Source of the DNA: Megamerina dolium
Lineage: Eukaryota; Arthropoda; Insecta; Diptera; Megamerinidae
DNA length: 64,000 bases
Assembly: GCA_963854835.1 (NCBI GenBank)
Contig: OY978525.1
Span: forward strand, 42,675,554 to 42,739,553
Direction of reading: 5' to 3'
Shown here: positions 31,201-41,280 of the stretch, piece by piece
Layout: each line of letters begins with the position of its first letter
Position numbering within the stretch: position 1 is the first letter of the stretch
Notes under the pieces: generated by a model
Seen by the model: the letters and a program-made list of their open reading frames with translations, nothing else
Databases searched by the model: none
What the model was told of the DNA's origin: nothing
Made by a program: the position numbers and the translations under genes

Positions 31201-33885
31201 AAAGACTAGGCGTAATTTTTTCGGTTTATTTGGATTGCGGACGCCGAAATGCGGTAGGTACCATTTTCTTGAGGACGCCATAACCACTTCTTCTTGAGGC
31301 AACTTTCGAGCATAGCCCTTGTCGATATATCCTTTGATAATATCCTTGTATGCGGCAGCATATGTGGCGTCACAGCTCATTTTCTTCTCGATGCCTCTAA
31401 GTCTCTTCAGAGCTGCAGGGTAACTGTCTGGCAACTCTATGTCATCGTTCTTCCACAAAAGGCCTGTCTGAAAACGGCCATTAACTCGCTTTGTTGTTTC
31501 CGTGAGTATATGTTTTGCTCTGCTGTCATCAATACTTACGACTGGCACAGATGGCCTCACTCCAAGACTCTCAATGTTGAAATAGTCGGTCACAAGCTGA
31601 TGTATGTCTTCTTCATTTGGAGTACTTACGAATAGACATGAGTGTGTGGCTAATGGAGCCCCACTGGTTGGTCCAAAAACCACCCAACCTAGTTTAGTGT
31701 TACAAACATATGGACCTTGATCGCTCACCATTTTAGTGACCATTGGTAAACCTAGATGCGTGTGATCAATACCAATTAAAAGCTTTGGCACAACGTCGGA
31801 GTATGGCTGAAGGGGAAGCGACGAAATCGATTTGTCACTACTATTTAAATCGTCGCTGTGTAGACTCTGCATAGGTAGTTTTAGGTTAGCTACGGCATAT
31901 ACGTTGCGCAAGAGATGGCGTTTATTTTTCCCGGTTCCACTTATTTCAATATTGAATACTTGAGCAGGCTCTTGCGCTTCCCTTCCTCCGAACCATTGGA
32001 TATTTAAGTGTTGTTGACGTCCGTGCACTCCTAATTGCTTGGCTAGTTCGCTATCTAGCATTGTGATTGACGATCCTTCATCCAATAGGGCATATGTATC
32101 GATACGCTTCTTCTTACCATACAATGTTACAGGTAACACTCGGAAAAGTAGCTTTGATTTAGTGCTATTGACGGTTGCACAGCTCAATACGCTACCACGA
32201 GGACCCTCTCGCTCTTCTTGGCGCATGCTAGCCGTATTTGTAGCAGTAATTTCGTGCAAGAGACTGTGGTGTCTACGTTGGCAATTCTCTTTTGAGCAAG
32301 GCTTCTTATAGCGGCAATTTCGTGTGGTGTGACCCACGTTTAGACACGAGAAACAAACTCGATGTTGTTTTACTAAGTTCCATCTATCAGGCACTGTAGC
32401 GTTTTGGAAGCAACGACAATCTTGCAGCTTATGCTGACCTTGACATAGTGGACACGTTAATGTACTAGTACCTGTAGTACCTGAACAATGCTTTTCGGAA
32501 GCATGCATCACTAAGCGTCGCCTTTGCTCTTTGTTGTCAACATCGTGCACCGTACAAATTAAATTGGCAAGTTCGCTCACCCAAGCACTGAAATGCACGA
32601 TGGTCGGATACGGCTGTATCGAGGCGGCAACTCTGGCCCAATCTAGCCTCCTATTCATCGGTAGCTTCGTTACTAATTCCTCCAATAGCATAGGATTTGC
32701 AATGTGTTGTTGTCCATTAACTGATTGAAGGAATATCGATAAATTTTTTACTTTAGTAGCGAACGGCACTAACTTGGCTAAGGTATTTTCTGAAATATTA
32801 GGCAAATCCTTCGCCTGACGTAACTGGCTTTGAACTAATTGTTCAGGACGCCCAAACCTAAACCGAAGTTGTTCTATAGCGGCACTGACGTTATCCGGAT
32901 GAATTAAAAGTGATTTAATTACATCACGCGCTTCACCCTTAATAGCTTTCTGTAATCGCTGATTATTCTCTAAATTAGTGTAACTATACGCTAAAGTTGA
33001 CTGAACGTAAGAAGCATAAAAAATTGGCCAATCTTCTGGCTCACCGCTGAACTCAGGCAAATCTTGTAATTTTCTCGGCGTTGTCACAGAACTTCCAAAA
33101 AACGAGAAATTATTTGGATCAGTTGCCGGCATATGCGTAGAATTATTAAAGGCCGAACACGAAATTAATGGCGGCGTCGTATTCGGTTTTGCAGTAATAC
33201 ACGCTTGGCTCATAGTTAAATATGCTGACGAGAGGCTGACGTTTGCAGCTGCCGTCGGCAGAGGAGAAAAAATGTAACTGTTATCTGTCGCAGACGTTTG
33301 CTGCGAGGCAGCGCTGCTTGCGTTCACCGAAGTCACAGCATGTACGTTACCGTTCGCAATCGCATCTGCGTAACTGTTCACGAATGTATTTGTTGTTGGG
33401 TTAACGGTCGGGTTTACCACATAAGAAACGCTTGGCGAATTTATTAGGCTATATGCCGGTGGTACTAAAGGCGATGAGAGGATTGGCGTTGTAGTCGCGA
33501 AAACTTGGGTAGTAGTAGTGGAAGGTGCTAAACTATGTAGCGCCGTTTCTAGCCATTGGCAATGGCGATTTTTGTCAATTAATTTTACCTGAACCTCACT
33601 CAGCTGCCCCTGAAGCATGGCAATTTGTCGCTGCATCTCTAGTACTGTACCCACTGGTGCTGTCGATACTGGCGGTGGTATCTGACTGGCGGCGGCTGTG
33701 ACAGTGGAAGTGGTGGTGATGTCAGCTGTGCTTAAGGTGACAACGCTAATGACGGTGGCTGCGCTGGCAGTAGGAGTGACATTGGCTTGTCCTTCAGCTA
33801 AACCCACTACAGCTGTCATCCTCTCTTCTGGATGCAAACGTGGGCTACGTCGTAGCTCCACTGATGATGCTTCCTGGTTTTCCAT
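28228..33885 (-). CDS. BEL/Pao gag-pol polyprotein, 1885 codons, intact
   Basis: A single frame encodes the whole polyprotein. In order it has a Ser/Thr/Ala-rich N-terminus with a short coiled coil, a DUF1759-type gag core (about 280-420, FSGEPEDWPIFYASY), CCHC knuckles (about 490-550, CFSCLNVGHTTRNC), and an aspartic protease (LLDEGSS near 603). RT follows with TADIREMFHQI and a YIDD box near 1013, then RNase H (FVDASEE near 1197, WSDSRTV near 1272). The integrase has a zinc-binding region and the sites DYFGP near 1580, RSDNGKNF near 1638 and SEGGVWERM downstream. A DUF5641-like tail ends it. All catalytic residues I can place are present. The stop lies inside the 3' LTR, about 20 bp past its edge. 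The first ATG was chosen because the leader upstream is short. Confidence 0.95.
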   Translation of the reverse strand: MENQEASSVELRRSPRLHPEERMTAVVGLAEGQANVTPTASAATVISVVTLSTADITTTSTVTAAASQIPPPVSTAPVGTVLEMQRQIAMLQGQLSEVQVKLIDKNRHCQWLETALHSLAPSTTTTQVFATTTPILSSPLVPPAYSLINSPSVSYVVNPTVNPTTNTFVNSYADAIANGNVHAVTSVNASSAASQQTSATDNSYIFSPLPTAAANVSLSSAYLTMSQACITAKPNTTPPLISCSAFNNSTHMPATDPNNFSFFGSSVTTPRKLQDLPEFSGEPEDWPIFYASYVQSTLAYSYTNLENNQRLQKAIKGEARDVIKSLLIHPDNVSAAIEQLRFRFGRPEQLVQSQLRQAKDLPNISENTLAKLVPFATKVKNLSIFLQSVNGQQHIANPMLLEELVTKLPMNRRLDWARVAASIQPYPTIVHFSAWVSELANLICTVHDVDNKEQRRRLVMHASEKHCSGTTGTSTLTCPLCQGQHKLQDCRCFQNATVPDRWNLVKQHRVCFSCLNVGHTTRNCRYKKPCSKENCQRRHHSLLHEITATNTASMRQEEREGPRGSVLSCATVNSTKSKLLFRVLPVTLYGKKKRIDTYALLDEGSSITMLDSELAKQLGVHGRQQHLNIQWFGGREAQEPAQVFNIEISGTGKNKRHLLRNVYAVANLKLPMQSLHSDDLNSSDKSISSLPLQPYSDVVPKLLIGIDHTHLGLPMVTKMVSDQGPYVCNTKLGWVVFGPTSGAPLATHSCLFVSTPNEEDIHQLVTDYFNIESLGVRPSVPVVSIDDSRAKHILTETTKRVNGRFQTGLLWKNDDIELPDSYPAALKRLRGIEKKMSCDATYAAAYKDIIKGYIDKGYARKLPQEEVVMASSRKWYLPHFGVRNPNKPKKLRLVFDAAAQVDGVSLNSELLKGLQQYTSLPSILFNFRRGKVAVTADIREMFHQILIQPDDRYAQRFLWRDGDSKKQPEEYEMKVMIFGAACSPCSAQYVMKLNAREHREYNPRAIQAITDHHYIDDFVDSFDSVEEATDVSRQVREIHSHGGFDLRGFASNSIEALKELDGTSTTKLIAAGENSEKVLGLYWESASDHFMFHLKYHRVEQAVVSGQRSPTKRELLSIIMSTFDPLGFLSHFNVAAKSLMREVWRREIRWDESIPNDVNVLWEQWRQQMDKVKDFRVPRCYFMHGVPQNLELHVFVDASEEAFAAVAYWRSKYPNGEVKVALVCAKTKCAPLKAVTIPRLELQAAVLGVRLRKLILDNHEISPRRCVLWSDSRTVLKWIGSEHRRYKPYVAHRIAEILGGSEVRDWRWVPTKDNSADDATRGHGSVDFSPNSRWLTGPTFLRRDESTWPFETVFAESLDKSDEELRPKFALLVSNYAFIDYNRFSNINRLKRTVAWVHRFINRCRNKELQFEEYGLTASELEIAERLLCLHVQSETFASERNYIQAGKGMPKDSTLKHLVPYMDDDGLLRVQGRIDAASYLPYNTRRPIILPHDHIFTRLLVCYHHCQMKHQNHEATLGNIRRKYWIPKVRQLLRNVVANCSVCRISQAKPHTPMMGPLPEDRLVPYVRPFTYTGLDYFGPISVTVGRHNEKRWVALFTCLTMRAIHLEVAHDLSTDSCIIAMRNFMNRRGVPVRLRSDNGKNFIGADEEAKRFSEVFDAERVQNELSTKGVEWFFNCPANPSEGGVWERMVQCVKRVLHHTLKEVAPREYVLQSLLIEAENIINSRPLTHLPISPNEEEPLTPNHFLIGTANAAQTPVAKAPDEKICGLRKQWRVVRGLRDAFWKRWIHEYLPTLTRRVKWCQRTAPLRVDDVVFICDPNIPRNQWRRGVVKKVYTGADGVARRADVRTVSGLLQRAISKLAVLDLECGEADRSTGAGVSYFKS

Positions 33886-33986
33886 TTCAATTTATTCACA
33901 ATACTGTGAATTAGAATTCGCTAAAGATGTGAACTAAGATTTGCCAAAACTGCAAATACAGATTCACAAAAAACTGCGAATAAAGA

Positions 33987-34390
33987 TGTCGTAGGCGCGA
34001 CTAGTGGAGGGGTTTGCGTTGAACATACAAACAATTTGTTGAATTTGTAAGTTTATTCTGTAATCAATTGAGTTAAAGGTAAATGTAAATTAATATAATA
34101 GTACAGTTACTTACCGCAGTTTTGTACCCCTTCCTTATTTTCCAATAGGCAAAATTGAAATGACCGAATTATATCAACTAAATAAATGACTTGTGTTACA
34201 ATAGAGAAATATAAGTACAGAGAGAATTAACGATCAACGATGAGCATTTACTCTAAGAATATCACTCAAATAGGAGAGAAACGAAAGAGCGTAAACTCAA
34301 TAAGGAATAGGTACAAAACTGTGGTTTCCATATCTGGGTTGCCAAGCGTAATATTTAATAACAAACATATTTAAGACTTAAAATATGACA
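33987..34390 (-). repeat. BEL element 2 5' LTR
   Basis: Same length as, and visually identical to, the 3' LTR. The 101-bp leader to the gag ATG follows on the minus strand; it starts TCTTTATTCGCAG and has no TGG, so no standard tRNA 3'-end primer site is seen. Confidence 0.95.
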
Positions 34391-34763
34391 GGCTCTATTT
34401 ATACTATGTTGGCAACACCCCAGAATCTTCCTTTATCGAGATTCTTCTCTTTCTTTCTCGTTGGCTTGTTCTGGTTATTACTTATTTCTTTTTGTTGACA
34501 TTCGTTTCGATGCTGCCAATAGTGGACTGACAGTCCAATAGTGATGAGTAACCAGCTATCGATACTCGTTACACTGCCCTCCTCTTAACCTTGTTCGTCC
34601 CGAATAAGTTTTTATTCTTCCCCTCGATATGGCGCAAGTCGCTCCAAGTGCACTACTTTAAACTTTGCTCTTTTATTCCAGGCACGTTGAATACGATACA
34701 CTACGTCATTTATCTTTGCTATAATCTAATATGGTCCTTCCCAATGAGTCTGTAGTCCCCTTG

Positions 34764-34995
34764 CGCTCCTCCTTACCTCTGGTGGTGGCGAGATTTCGAT
34801 TCTTGGTAGTAGTTCTTCGGTTGCAATATTATTGGATTGCTGAGGCACAGCATCTTCAAAAATTTCATCTGATTCTGCATTACCGTTTAAATCAAAATTT
34901 TTATTTTCCTGTTCAGCAAGAGCAATTCTTTCATTTTCTCCTTCTTGTTCGTAGCTGCTACGAATTATAATTTGTTGTTCATGTTGCTTTTCCAC
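34764..34995 (-). pseudogene. copia polyprotein linker fragment
   Basis: An acidic, Asn/Glu-rich stretch ending EVRRSARG is typical of the region between integrase and RT in copia proteins (R-RS-R box). In the same frame the last nine codons, LQTHWEGPY, come from SAPgyp integrase, so the ORF crosses a chimeric DNA junction. Confidence 0.8.
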
Positions 34996-35094
34996 GACGC
35001 CTTTGTAGGGAAAGGAAAACTCATCAAATTTAACATTACGTGCTGTTACTACCCTTTGTTGATTTATATCCCAAAGTTTGTAGCCATTTGGAAC

Positions 35095-36265
35095 TTATCC
35101 TAGCATTATTGCTTTTCGGCTCTTGGAGTCAAACTTCTTACGGCACTGTTTTGGAATCCAGGCATAGGCTTTACAACCAAATATGCGCAGCTTATTTAAA
35201 TCAGGTTTGCTTCCATACCATTTTTCAGCTGGTGATGTTAACTTCTCCAAAGCATGCGTTGGACATCTATTAAGTAAATATGCTACCGTGAGTGCTGCAT
35301 CATTCCAGAAATTCTTTGGCATTTGTGATTCCACTAACATTGCTCTAATTCTTTCAGCTAGTGTTCTGTTAAAGCGTTCTGCCACGCCATTCTGTTGTGG
35401 GGTATAGGCAATAGTAGTCTCCAGTTGAATACCTTTCTGTTTATACCAATTTTCTAGATTTTTCGAACAGTACTCACGTCCTTGATCAGTACTTAGTTTT
35501 GAAATTTTAGTTTCAAACATTGCAGATGATAATGCTTCATATTCTTTTAACGAATCAAATACTTGTGATTTCTTTTTAATATTGAATATCATTGCAAAAT
35601 GAGTAAAGTCGCCTATGAAAGAGACGAAATATCTTGAACCGTCTCTAGCTACTGGATCTATAGGCCCACAAACATCTGAATGTATTCGTTCCAATGTTCT
35701 GGTTGCTTTGACTCGAGTATTATTAAAGGGTTCACGAGTTTGTTTACCTTCAACGTATACACCACACAATCCAAGTTTTATATTTAAATCTTCTGTTGGA
35801 ATAAGTTTCATTTTGCCTAATTGATCCAAACCTTGTTGACCAATATGACCTAAGCGTTTATGCCACAATGAAGATTTATCTGTATGGCACACATTTGCAT
35901 TGTGCTTGCAAATTTCAATTTCCAACTCGTAAAGGTTTCCTTTTAGATATGCTGTAGCAACAAGTTTGTTTTCGCGTAGTATTAATGCTATGTTATTGCA
36001 AAATCTGACCTCAGCACCAGCCTTCGTTAACTTGTGAACTGAAAGCAGGTTATCCCTCAGCTCAGGAATGTAGAGAACATTCTTTATCTGCAAATTAGTA
36101 CCTTTATCGTTGACACCATAGATATTTCCTGATTGCATAGCCAGCAGTGATTGCTTTTCCTTAGCAACACTAATTTCCACAGGACTATAAAGCTCCTTAA
36201 GTTCAGTGAAGTACCATTTTTTGTTAGCAAAGTAGTCGCTTGCACCAGAATCTAATTTGAAGATT
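35095..36265 (-). pseudogene. copia protease start and integrase
   Basis: The frame open from 36180 encodes a gag-pre-integrase zinc region (LWHKRLGH, about codon 107) and the copia integrase core with acidic sites in HSDVCGP (about 166), LSTDQGREY (about 230) and QQNGVAERFNR (about 263). Just upstream, in the same frame, LDSGASDYF is the aspartic protease active site (about 36262-36236). It stops at 35095 after IMLG. The DDE residues look intact, but gag and RT are incomplete. Confidence 0.9.
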
Positions 36266-36298
36266 TGTTGGATTCAATCCTATCTTCCTTTCTTTTCA

Positions 36299-36937
36299 TC
36301 ATGAAACACATGCCCCTGTTATTTGTTGTAGTACGCGCATCTGCTTACGATCGTTAAGCTTTACTTCCTCAGCCAACAATCTTTCTTTAGCGGTGCTAAA
36401 AGAAAGCACACCCTCGTCCAAATTTTGTAGTGCCGTTACCAACGGATCAAATTTTTCTGGTAATGTTAAAAATAACTGAGCCAATAGATCGCTCTCTTCC
36501 AACTTTGCTCCAGCCAGCTTCAATTGTCGTATTAATTTATCAAATACTATTAAATGATCCATTACTGTGTCTTCTTCTTTCATTTGAAGTTTTGAAAGTT
36601 GTTTCCGCAAGAGTAGCTGATTCACTAATGATTTCTTTGCGAAAACTTCTTGAAGTGCTATCCACATTTCTTTTGCCGATTCTTTGTCCCTCACATAACT
36701 CAAGCAATCACAATGTAGAAAGCTGACTATTCGGTCCATGGCTTTCTTATCTCGTTTCTTGAAAGTCTTTTTCTCAACTGCTCCTTCTGGTGGATCGCTT
36801 GTTAGAACGTCCACCAATTCCAGCGAATCCAGGTGTATTTTTACACGGAATTGCCAGTCATCATAGCCGCAACCGTTAAACTGCGGCATTCCATGCGTTA
36901 ACTCTTTAATGTCGCCCATAACCTCAAGAGTATGCAA
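36299..36937 (-). pseudogene. copia gag
   Basis: The 212-codon frame is a copia-type Gag (UBN2/retrotran-gag fold): FNGCGYDDWQFRVKIHLDS near the start, AKEMWIALQEVF in the middle and LLAEEVKLND at the end. It ends early, before the CCHC knuckle. The part from 36454 rightward is repeated in the tandem duplication at 39624-40107. Confidence 0.9.
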
Positions 36938-37094
36938 TTATTAATTGATTAGAAAACAGTTGAAAAAGTATGTGTGTTCAGCAGAACAGTAATTTAAGAA
37001 CGAAGAAAATTTTATATTAAAATTTTCTTCAGTGATATAATTCCAAAAAAACAAAAAATAACGATTGCTAGAAATATTAAAACCAAAGTATAAT

Positions 37095-38110
37095 AAACTG
37101 AGTTTCAACAGTTTGGTTGAACAAACTGGACTGGGATGAATCAATCCCAATGAATTTGGACACATCTTGGCAAAGTTTAAAAGATAATTTGTCCCAAATT
37201 CATAAAGTTCAAGTTCCTAGATTTGTACACATCTAGTTAACCTACAATAGAAATTTATGATTTTGCAGACGCTTCACACCGCGCTTATGATTGTTGTATT
37301 CATGTTCGTAGTGAGGATAATGGCGGAGGATGAGGATTGTTGCAACACGAGTACTTATAGCCTAGACAGACGGCAGCCTAATTCCGAATTACCGAGTTAA
37401 TTCGAATTAACTCGGGCATTAACTGCAGCTAATCCGCATAAACTCTATGAGTTAATTCTCAAAATAAAAGAGGATTGGGGCAATTTGCGATGGCAACACT
37501 GCTGAAAATTGTCTATTGTGAATTTTTCTCCATCCATTTTACAAAATATTAGGTCTGTTCGCTAACGAAAAACTTTCAACAATTGTTTACAGTTTTCAAC
37601 ATGAAAAGTATTGGCGAACAAATAAATCCAGCTGTCAATTATGAACGGTGAATGTCAATTTACAAGTTTCTGATAGTTTTCAGTTCACGTACAGGTTATT
37701 ATTTTATTCGGATTAAGTGCGCCGGTAATCCGGAATTAGGCTACCGTCTGTCTAGGCTATTACTGCTTAATCAAGGACGCGCCGCTTCAAAAATCTTTCT
37801 TCGGCTTAAGTTGTGTGTCGCTCATTTATTCGCAAAGTTGTGGCGAACGATCGAATCCGCAATGCCTGCGTATAAAAGTGTTGTATTTTGGTCCGACTCA
37901 GAAATTGTTTTGTACTGGCTAAAAACACACTCATCGCCACTTTCTACATTTGTTGCGAATAGAGTTCCAGAAGTACAAGAATGGTTAAACAACATATCAT
38001 GGCGGCATGTTCCCACAAAACGAAATCCTGCAGATATTGTGTCAAGAGGCTGTAATGTAAATGAATTAAATACCTCAATCTGGTTCGAAGGTCCAGACTT
38101 ATGTAGTGGC
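37095..38110 (+). pseudogene. BEL/Pao pol fragment (RT thumb to RNase H), split by a MITE
   Basis: Six-frame reading shows LDWDESIPM and QVPRFV-like words at 37120-37235, and an ADASHRAYD RNase H block at about 37262-37290. After the MITE come VVFWSDSEIVLYWL (37878-37920) and NPADIVSRG, the second and last RNase H sites. Small frameshifts are present. The sequence stops at WFEGPDL, and a continuation of the same protein region is found at about 43190. Confidence 0.82.
37358..37759. mobile_element. 402-bp MITE with ~37-bp terminal inverted repeats, TSD TTA
   Basis: The left end TAGCCTAGACAGACGG is matched by the right end CCGTCTGTCTAGGCTA; the inverted repeats extend about 37 bp with two mismatches. 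TTA flanks it (37355-37357, 37760-37762), and the BEL reading frame resumes on the other side. It has no transposase. The 3-bp TTA duplication fits the PIF/Harbinger superfamily. Confidence 0.9.
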
Positions 38111-39602
38111 CCTTGAAGCCGATACAATGGACACAGTATTTTTCTTACTCGCGTTAATATACTTGGTTCTATTAATTTCTCAATACGCCATTTAGCGGTG
38201 CACAGTTCAAAATCATACTGATCATACGGTAAATATATTAACCTCTGTACTTAAACTCTCATTAGACCATTTGACTAATAACTGAGTAGATGGTGATATA
38301 TTGGAAATTTAATGTTAAATTTTTTTTGTTGGGACTTTGCCAGGTATAAAAGCAGAATCGCAGAGCGAAAACGTGACAGACATACAGAAAAATCAGTGAG
38401 TCGAGTGGTCATCTAGGCATACGAAAAGTTGCCAAAAAAAAAACAAGCTAGAATATAGTATAAACGATGATCACGAGAAAGGTCATACGGTATTAAGAGA
38501 CCCGTACTGTTAAAGGGCTTTGCCGTTAAAGCAAGAAAATAAAATTGTGGTGGCCCGGATAAAACTACTAAAAAGTTAAAAACAAACAAAAAAAAAAGAA
38601 AAACACATATTTCGTCGATGCGTTAACATTAAAAAGGAAAATACGCACAAATCAAAGACTTTGGTTACTCAACATATAAAGTCAATATTTTTTTTTATTC
38701 GATTGTCAATAATAAAAGTAAAGTTGTGTCTAAGTACGTGGAAATAAAAGACATGTCTTAGTAAAATTCTCCTTTTTTTCGTTAAAGTACCTATATTAAA
38801 TAAAAAAAAATCACAGTAATATTAAAATGGACAATAAGGGTTGGTATGCATAAAAGACATGTGTTAATTGATAAAGTTATGGTATGCCAAAAGACAAAAA
38901 AAAACAAAGAATTAGATAAAAGCCATGCAAATTAAACGTCTAAACGTAAAAGCGACAAATTATAATATTCATAGACTCAATTTAACAAATTCTAATCAGA
39001 AACGGTAATCCAGCGAAAGAATGCACAGTTACCATATTGGAATCGGCAACAACAATCATAGGTCGTTAACGGTAGTGAAAACCGCAACCAGTGGGTCCCG
39101 TTTGTAATGAAGAAAAAAAAACTGACAATGCTAAATAATCTAAATAGTGTAATTAGGAAATAAGTGTCAGTGTTTTATTAATAGTCTTTATAAAAATTAT
39201 ACGTTGTCTTTAAATTCAATTTAGTGTAATGCTTGAATGTTTTAGTACTAAAGTGCAAACTTTAAGGAAGATTTTCAATTTTATATATATTAATTTAGTT
39301 AAATTTTCAGCATAACCCGGAGAAAGTACTTTCATCGGCGGATGGCTATATACCTACATAAAAAAATAACATTTTTAAGGTAAACATTTTCCAATTTGTT
39401 GATTATTAAAATTGAAATTTATTCAATTATTTATTAATTTACTTTACCTTTTTAAATAATCACAAGAGCTATGCTACAAAGATTTGTTTAATTGTAATTT
39501 TGCTTATCTATTGCTGTTATAAATATACACATTTAAAGACAATTAATAATTCTAGTAAAAATGTTGATATCTAGATAAAAGAATGACTTTTTGATTTCTT
39601 GA
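38111..39602. other. Unassigned non-coding sequence with a promoter-like site
   Basis: There is no long ORF. TATAAAAG lies at 38345-38352, downstream of a GGGACTTTG word, and TCAGT occurs at 38393-38397, a little far for a standard initiator spacing. A 22-codon hydrophobic reading frame starts at about 38126. The A-rich remainder has possible splice-like TTTCAG (39306) and AGGTAAAC (39379) signals. It probably belongs to an element inserted in the BEL copy. Confidence 0.4.
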
Positions 39603-39623
39603 CTTGACTTTTTTCTTCTTCAT
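39603..39623. other. 21-bp junction filler between the tandem units
   Basis: ACTTGACTTTTTTCTTCTTC plus one base has no counterpart at the other unit edges. It echoes the neighbouring TTCTTG and TCTTCTTC words, as templated filler at repair junctions does. Confidence 0.7.
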
Positions 39624-39639
39624 TTTCTGGTAATGTTAA

Positions 39640-40107
39640 AAATAACTGAGCCAATAGATCGCTCTCTTCCAACTTTGCTCCAGCCAGCTTCAATTGTCGT
39701 ATTAATTTATCAAATACTATTAAATGATCCATTACTGTGTCTTCTTCTTTCATTTGAAGTTTTGAAAGTTGTTTCCGCAAGAGTAGCTGATTCACTAATG
39801 ATTTCTTTGCGAAAACTTCTTGAAGTGCTATCCACATTTCTTTTGCCGATTCTTTGTCCCTCACATAACTCAAGCAATCACAATGTAGAAAGCTGACTAT
39901 TCGGTCCATGGCTTTCTTATCTCGTTTCTTGAAAGTCTTTTTCTCAACTGCTCCTTCTGGTGGATCGCTTGTTAGAACGTCCACCAATTCCAGCGAATCC
40001 AGGTGTATTTTTACACGGAATTGCCAGTCATCATAGCCGCAACCGTTAAACTGCGGCATTCCATGCGTTAACTCTTTAATGTCGCCCATAACCTCAAGAG
40101 TATGCAA
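39640..40107 (-). pseudogene. copia gag fragment, duplicated copy
   Basis: Identical to the N-terminal ~160 codons of the gag at 36937-36454. At its left end the frame runs out of copia through the junction filler into unrelated sequence, adding a short chimeric tail (frame ends 39571). Confidence 0.92.
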
Positions 40108-40264
40108 TTATTAATTGATTAGAAAACAGTTGAAAAAGTATGTGTGTTCAGCAGAACAGTAATTTAAGAACGAAGAAAATTTTATATTAAAATTTTCTTC
40201 AGTGATATAATTCCAAAAAAACAAAAAATAACGATTGCTAGAAATATTAAAACCAAAGTATAAT

Positions 40265-41280
40265 AAACTGAGTTTCAACAGTTTGGTTGAACAAACTGGA
40301 CTGGGATGAATCAATCCCAATGAATTTGGACACATCTTGGCAAAGTTTAAAAGATAATTTGTCCCAAATTCATAAAGTTCAAGTTCCTAGATTTGTACAC
40401 ATCTAGTTAACCTACAATAGAAATTTATGATTTTGCAGACGCTTCACACCGCGCTTATGATTGTTGTATTCATGTTCGTAGTGAGGATAATGGCGGAGGA
40501 TGAGGATTGTTGCAACACGAGTACTTATAGCCTAGACAGACGGCAGCCTAATTCCGAATTACCGAGTTAATTCGAATTAACTCGGGCATTAACTGCAGCT
40601 AATCCGCATAAACTCTATGAGTTAATTCTCAAAATAAAAGAGGATTGGGGCAATTTGCGATGGCAACACTGCTGAAAATTGTCTATTGTGAATTTTTCTC
40701 CATCCATTTTACAAAATATTAGGTCTGTTCGCTAACGAAAAACTTTCAACAATTGTTTACAGTTTTCAACATGAAAAGTATTGGCGAACAAATAAATCCA
40801 GCTGTCAATTATGAACGGTGAATGTCAATTTACAAGTTTCTGATAGTTTTCAGTTCACGTACAGGTTATTATTTTATTCGGATTAAGTGCGCCGGTAATC
40901 CGGAATTAGGCTACCGTCTGTCTAGGCTATTACTGCTTAATCAAGGACGCGCCGCTTCAAAAATCTTTCTTCGGCTTAAGTTGTGTGTCGCTCATTTATT
41001 CGCAAAGTTGTGGCGAACGATCGAATCCGCAATGCCTGCGTATAAAAGTGTTGTATTTTGGTCCGACTCAGAAATTGTTTTGTACTGGCTAAAAACACAC
41101 TCATCGCCACTTTCTACATTTGTTGCGAATAGAGTTCCAGAAGTACAAGAATGGTTAAACAACATATCATGGCGGCATGTTCCCACAAAACGAAATCCTG
41201 CAGATATTGTGTCAAGAGGCTGTAATGTAAATGAATTAAATACCTCAATCTGGTTCGAAGGTCCAGACTTATGTAGTGGC
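40265..41280 (+). pseudogene. BEL/Pao pol fragment, duplicated copy
   Basis: Second copy of the RT-thumb/RNase H fragment in unit 2, with the same MITE and the same frameshifts. Confidence 0.85.
40528..40929. mobile_element. MITE, duplicated copy
   Basis: Same inverted repeats and TTA flanks as 37358-37759; arose by the tandem duplication rather than by transposition. Confidence 0.9.

Larger units (their letters stand above)
27844..34390 (-). mobile_element. BEL/Pao LTR retrotransposon 2, intact and recent
   Basis: The 6547-bp element has two 404-bp LTRs that look identical by eye, a 5-bp direct duplication GGCTC (27839-27843 and 34391-34395), a polypurine tract (CACGGGGGCGGGGG on the minus strand) beside the 3' LTR, and one uninterrupted gag-pol frame. 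It is inserted in the LTR of SAPgyp copy D. All of this points to a very recent insertion of a possibly active element. Confidence 0.96.
27580..34763 (-). mobile_element. SAPgyp copy D: 3' LTR and integrase tail, split by BEL element 2
   Basis: The minus-strand 3' LTR is in two parts, 34573-34396 and 27843-27580, separated by BEL element 2 with its GGCTC duplication. To its right are the polypurine tract and about 190 bp of the integrase C-terminal end (LQTHWEGPY region). It then joins copia sequence at about 34763, so the rest of this copy is missing. The left flank is ATAT (27576-27579). Confidence 0.92.
34764..36990 (-). mobile_element. Ty1/copia retrotransposon remnant
   Basis: It runs leader, gag, protease start, integrase, then the linker before RT, all on the minus strand. 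RT, RNase H and the 3' LTR are missing: copia sequence stops in the linker at about 34764 and SAPgyp integrase begins. The gag zinc-knuckle segment also appears deleted (between about 36299 and 36262). No LTR could be recognised at its right end. Confidence 0.88.
36454..39602. repeat. Tandem duplication, unit 1 (~3.15 kb)
   Basis: Matches unit 2 (39624-42772) at a constant offset of 3170. I saw only two base differences: GCCAGG/GACAGG at about 38340/41510 and one in the TATATA run at about 39288/42458. The unit carries part of copia gag, a BEL RNase H fragment, a MITE and 1.5 kb of unassigned sequence. Confidence 0.95.

Noticed and set aside
37652..37762. Start of the 154-codon frame that contains BEL RNase H
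   Set aside because: Its first part lies in the MITE; only sequence after 37763 is BEL coding.
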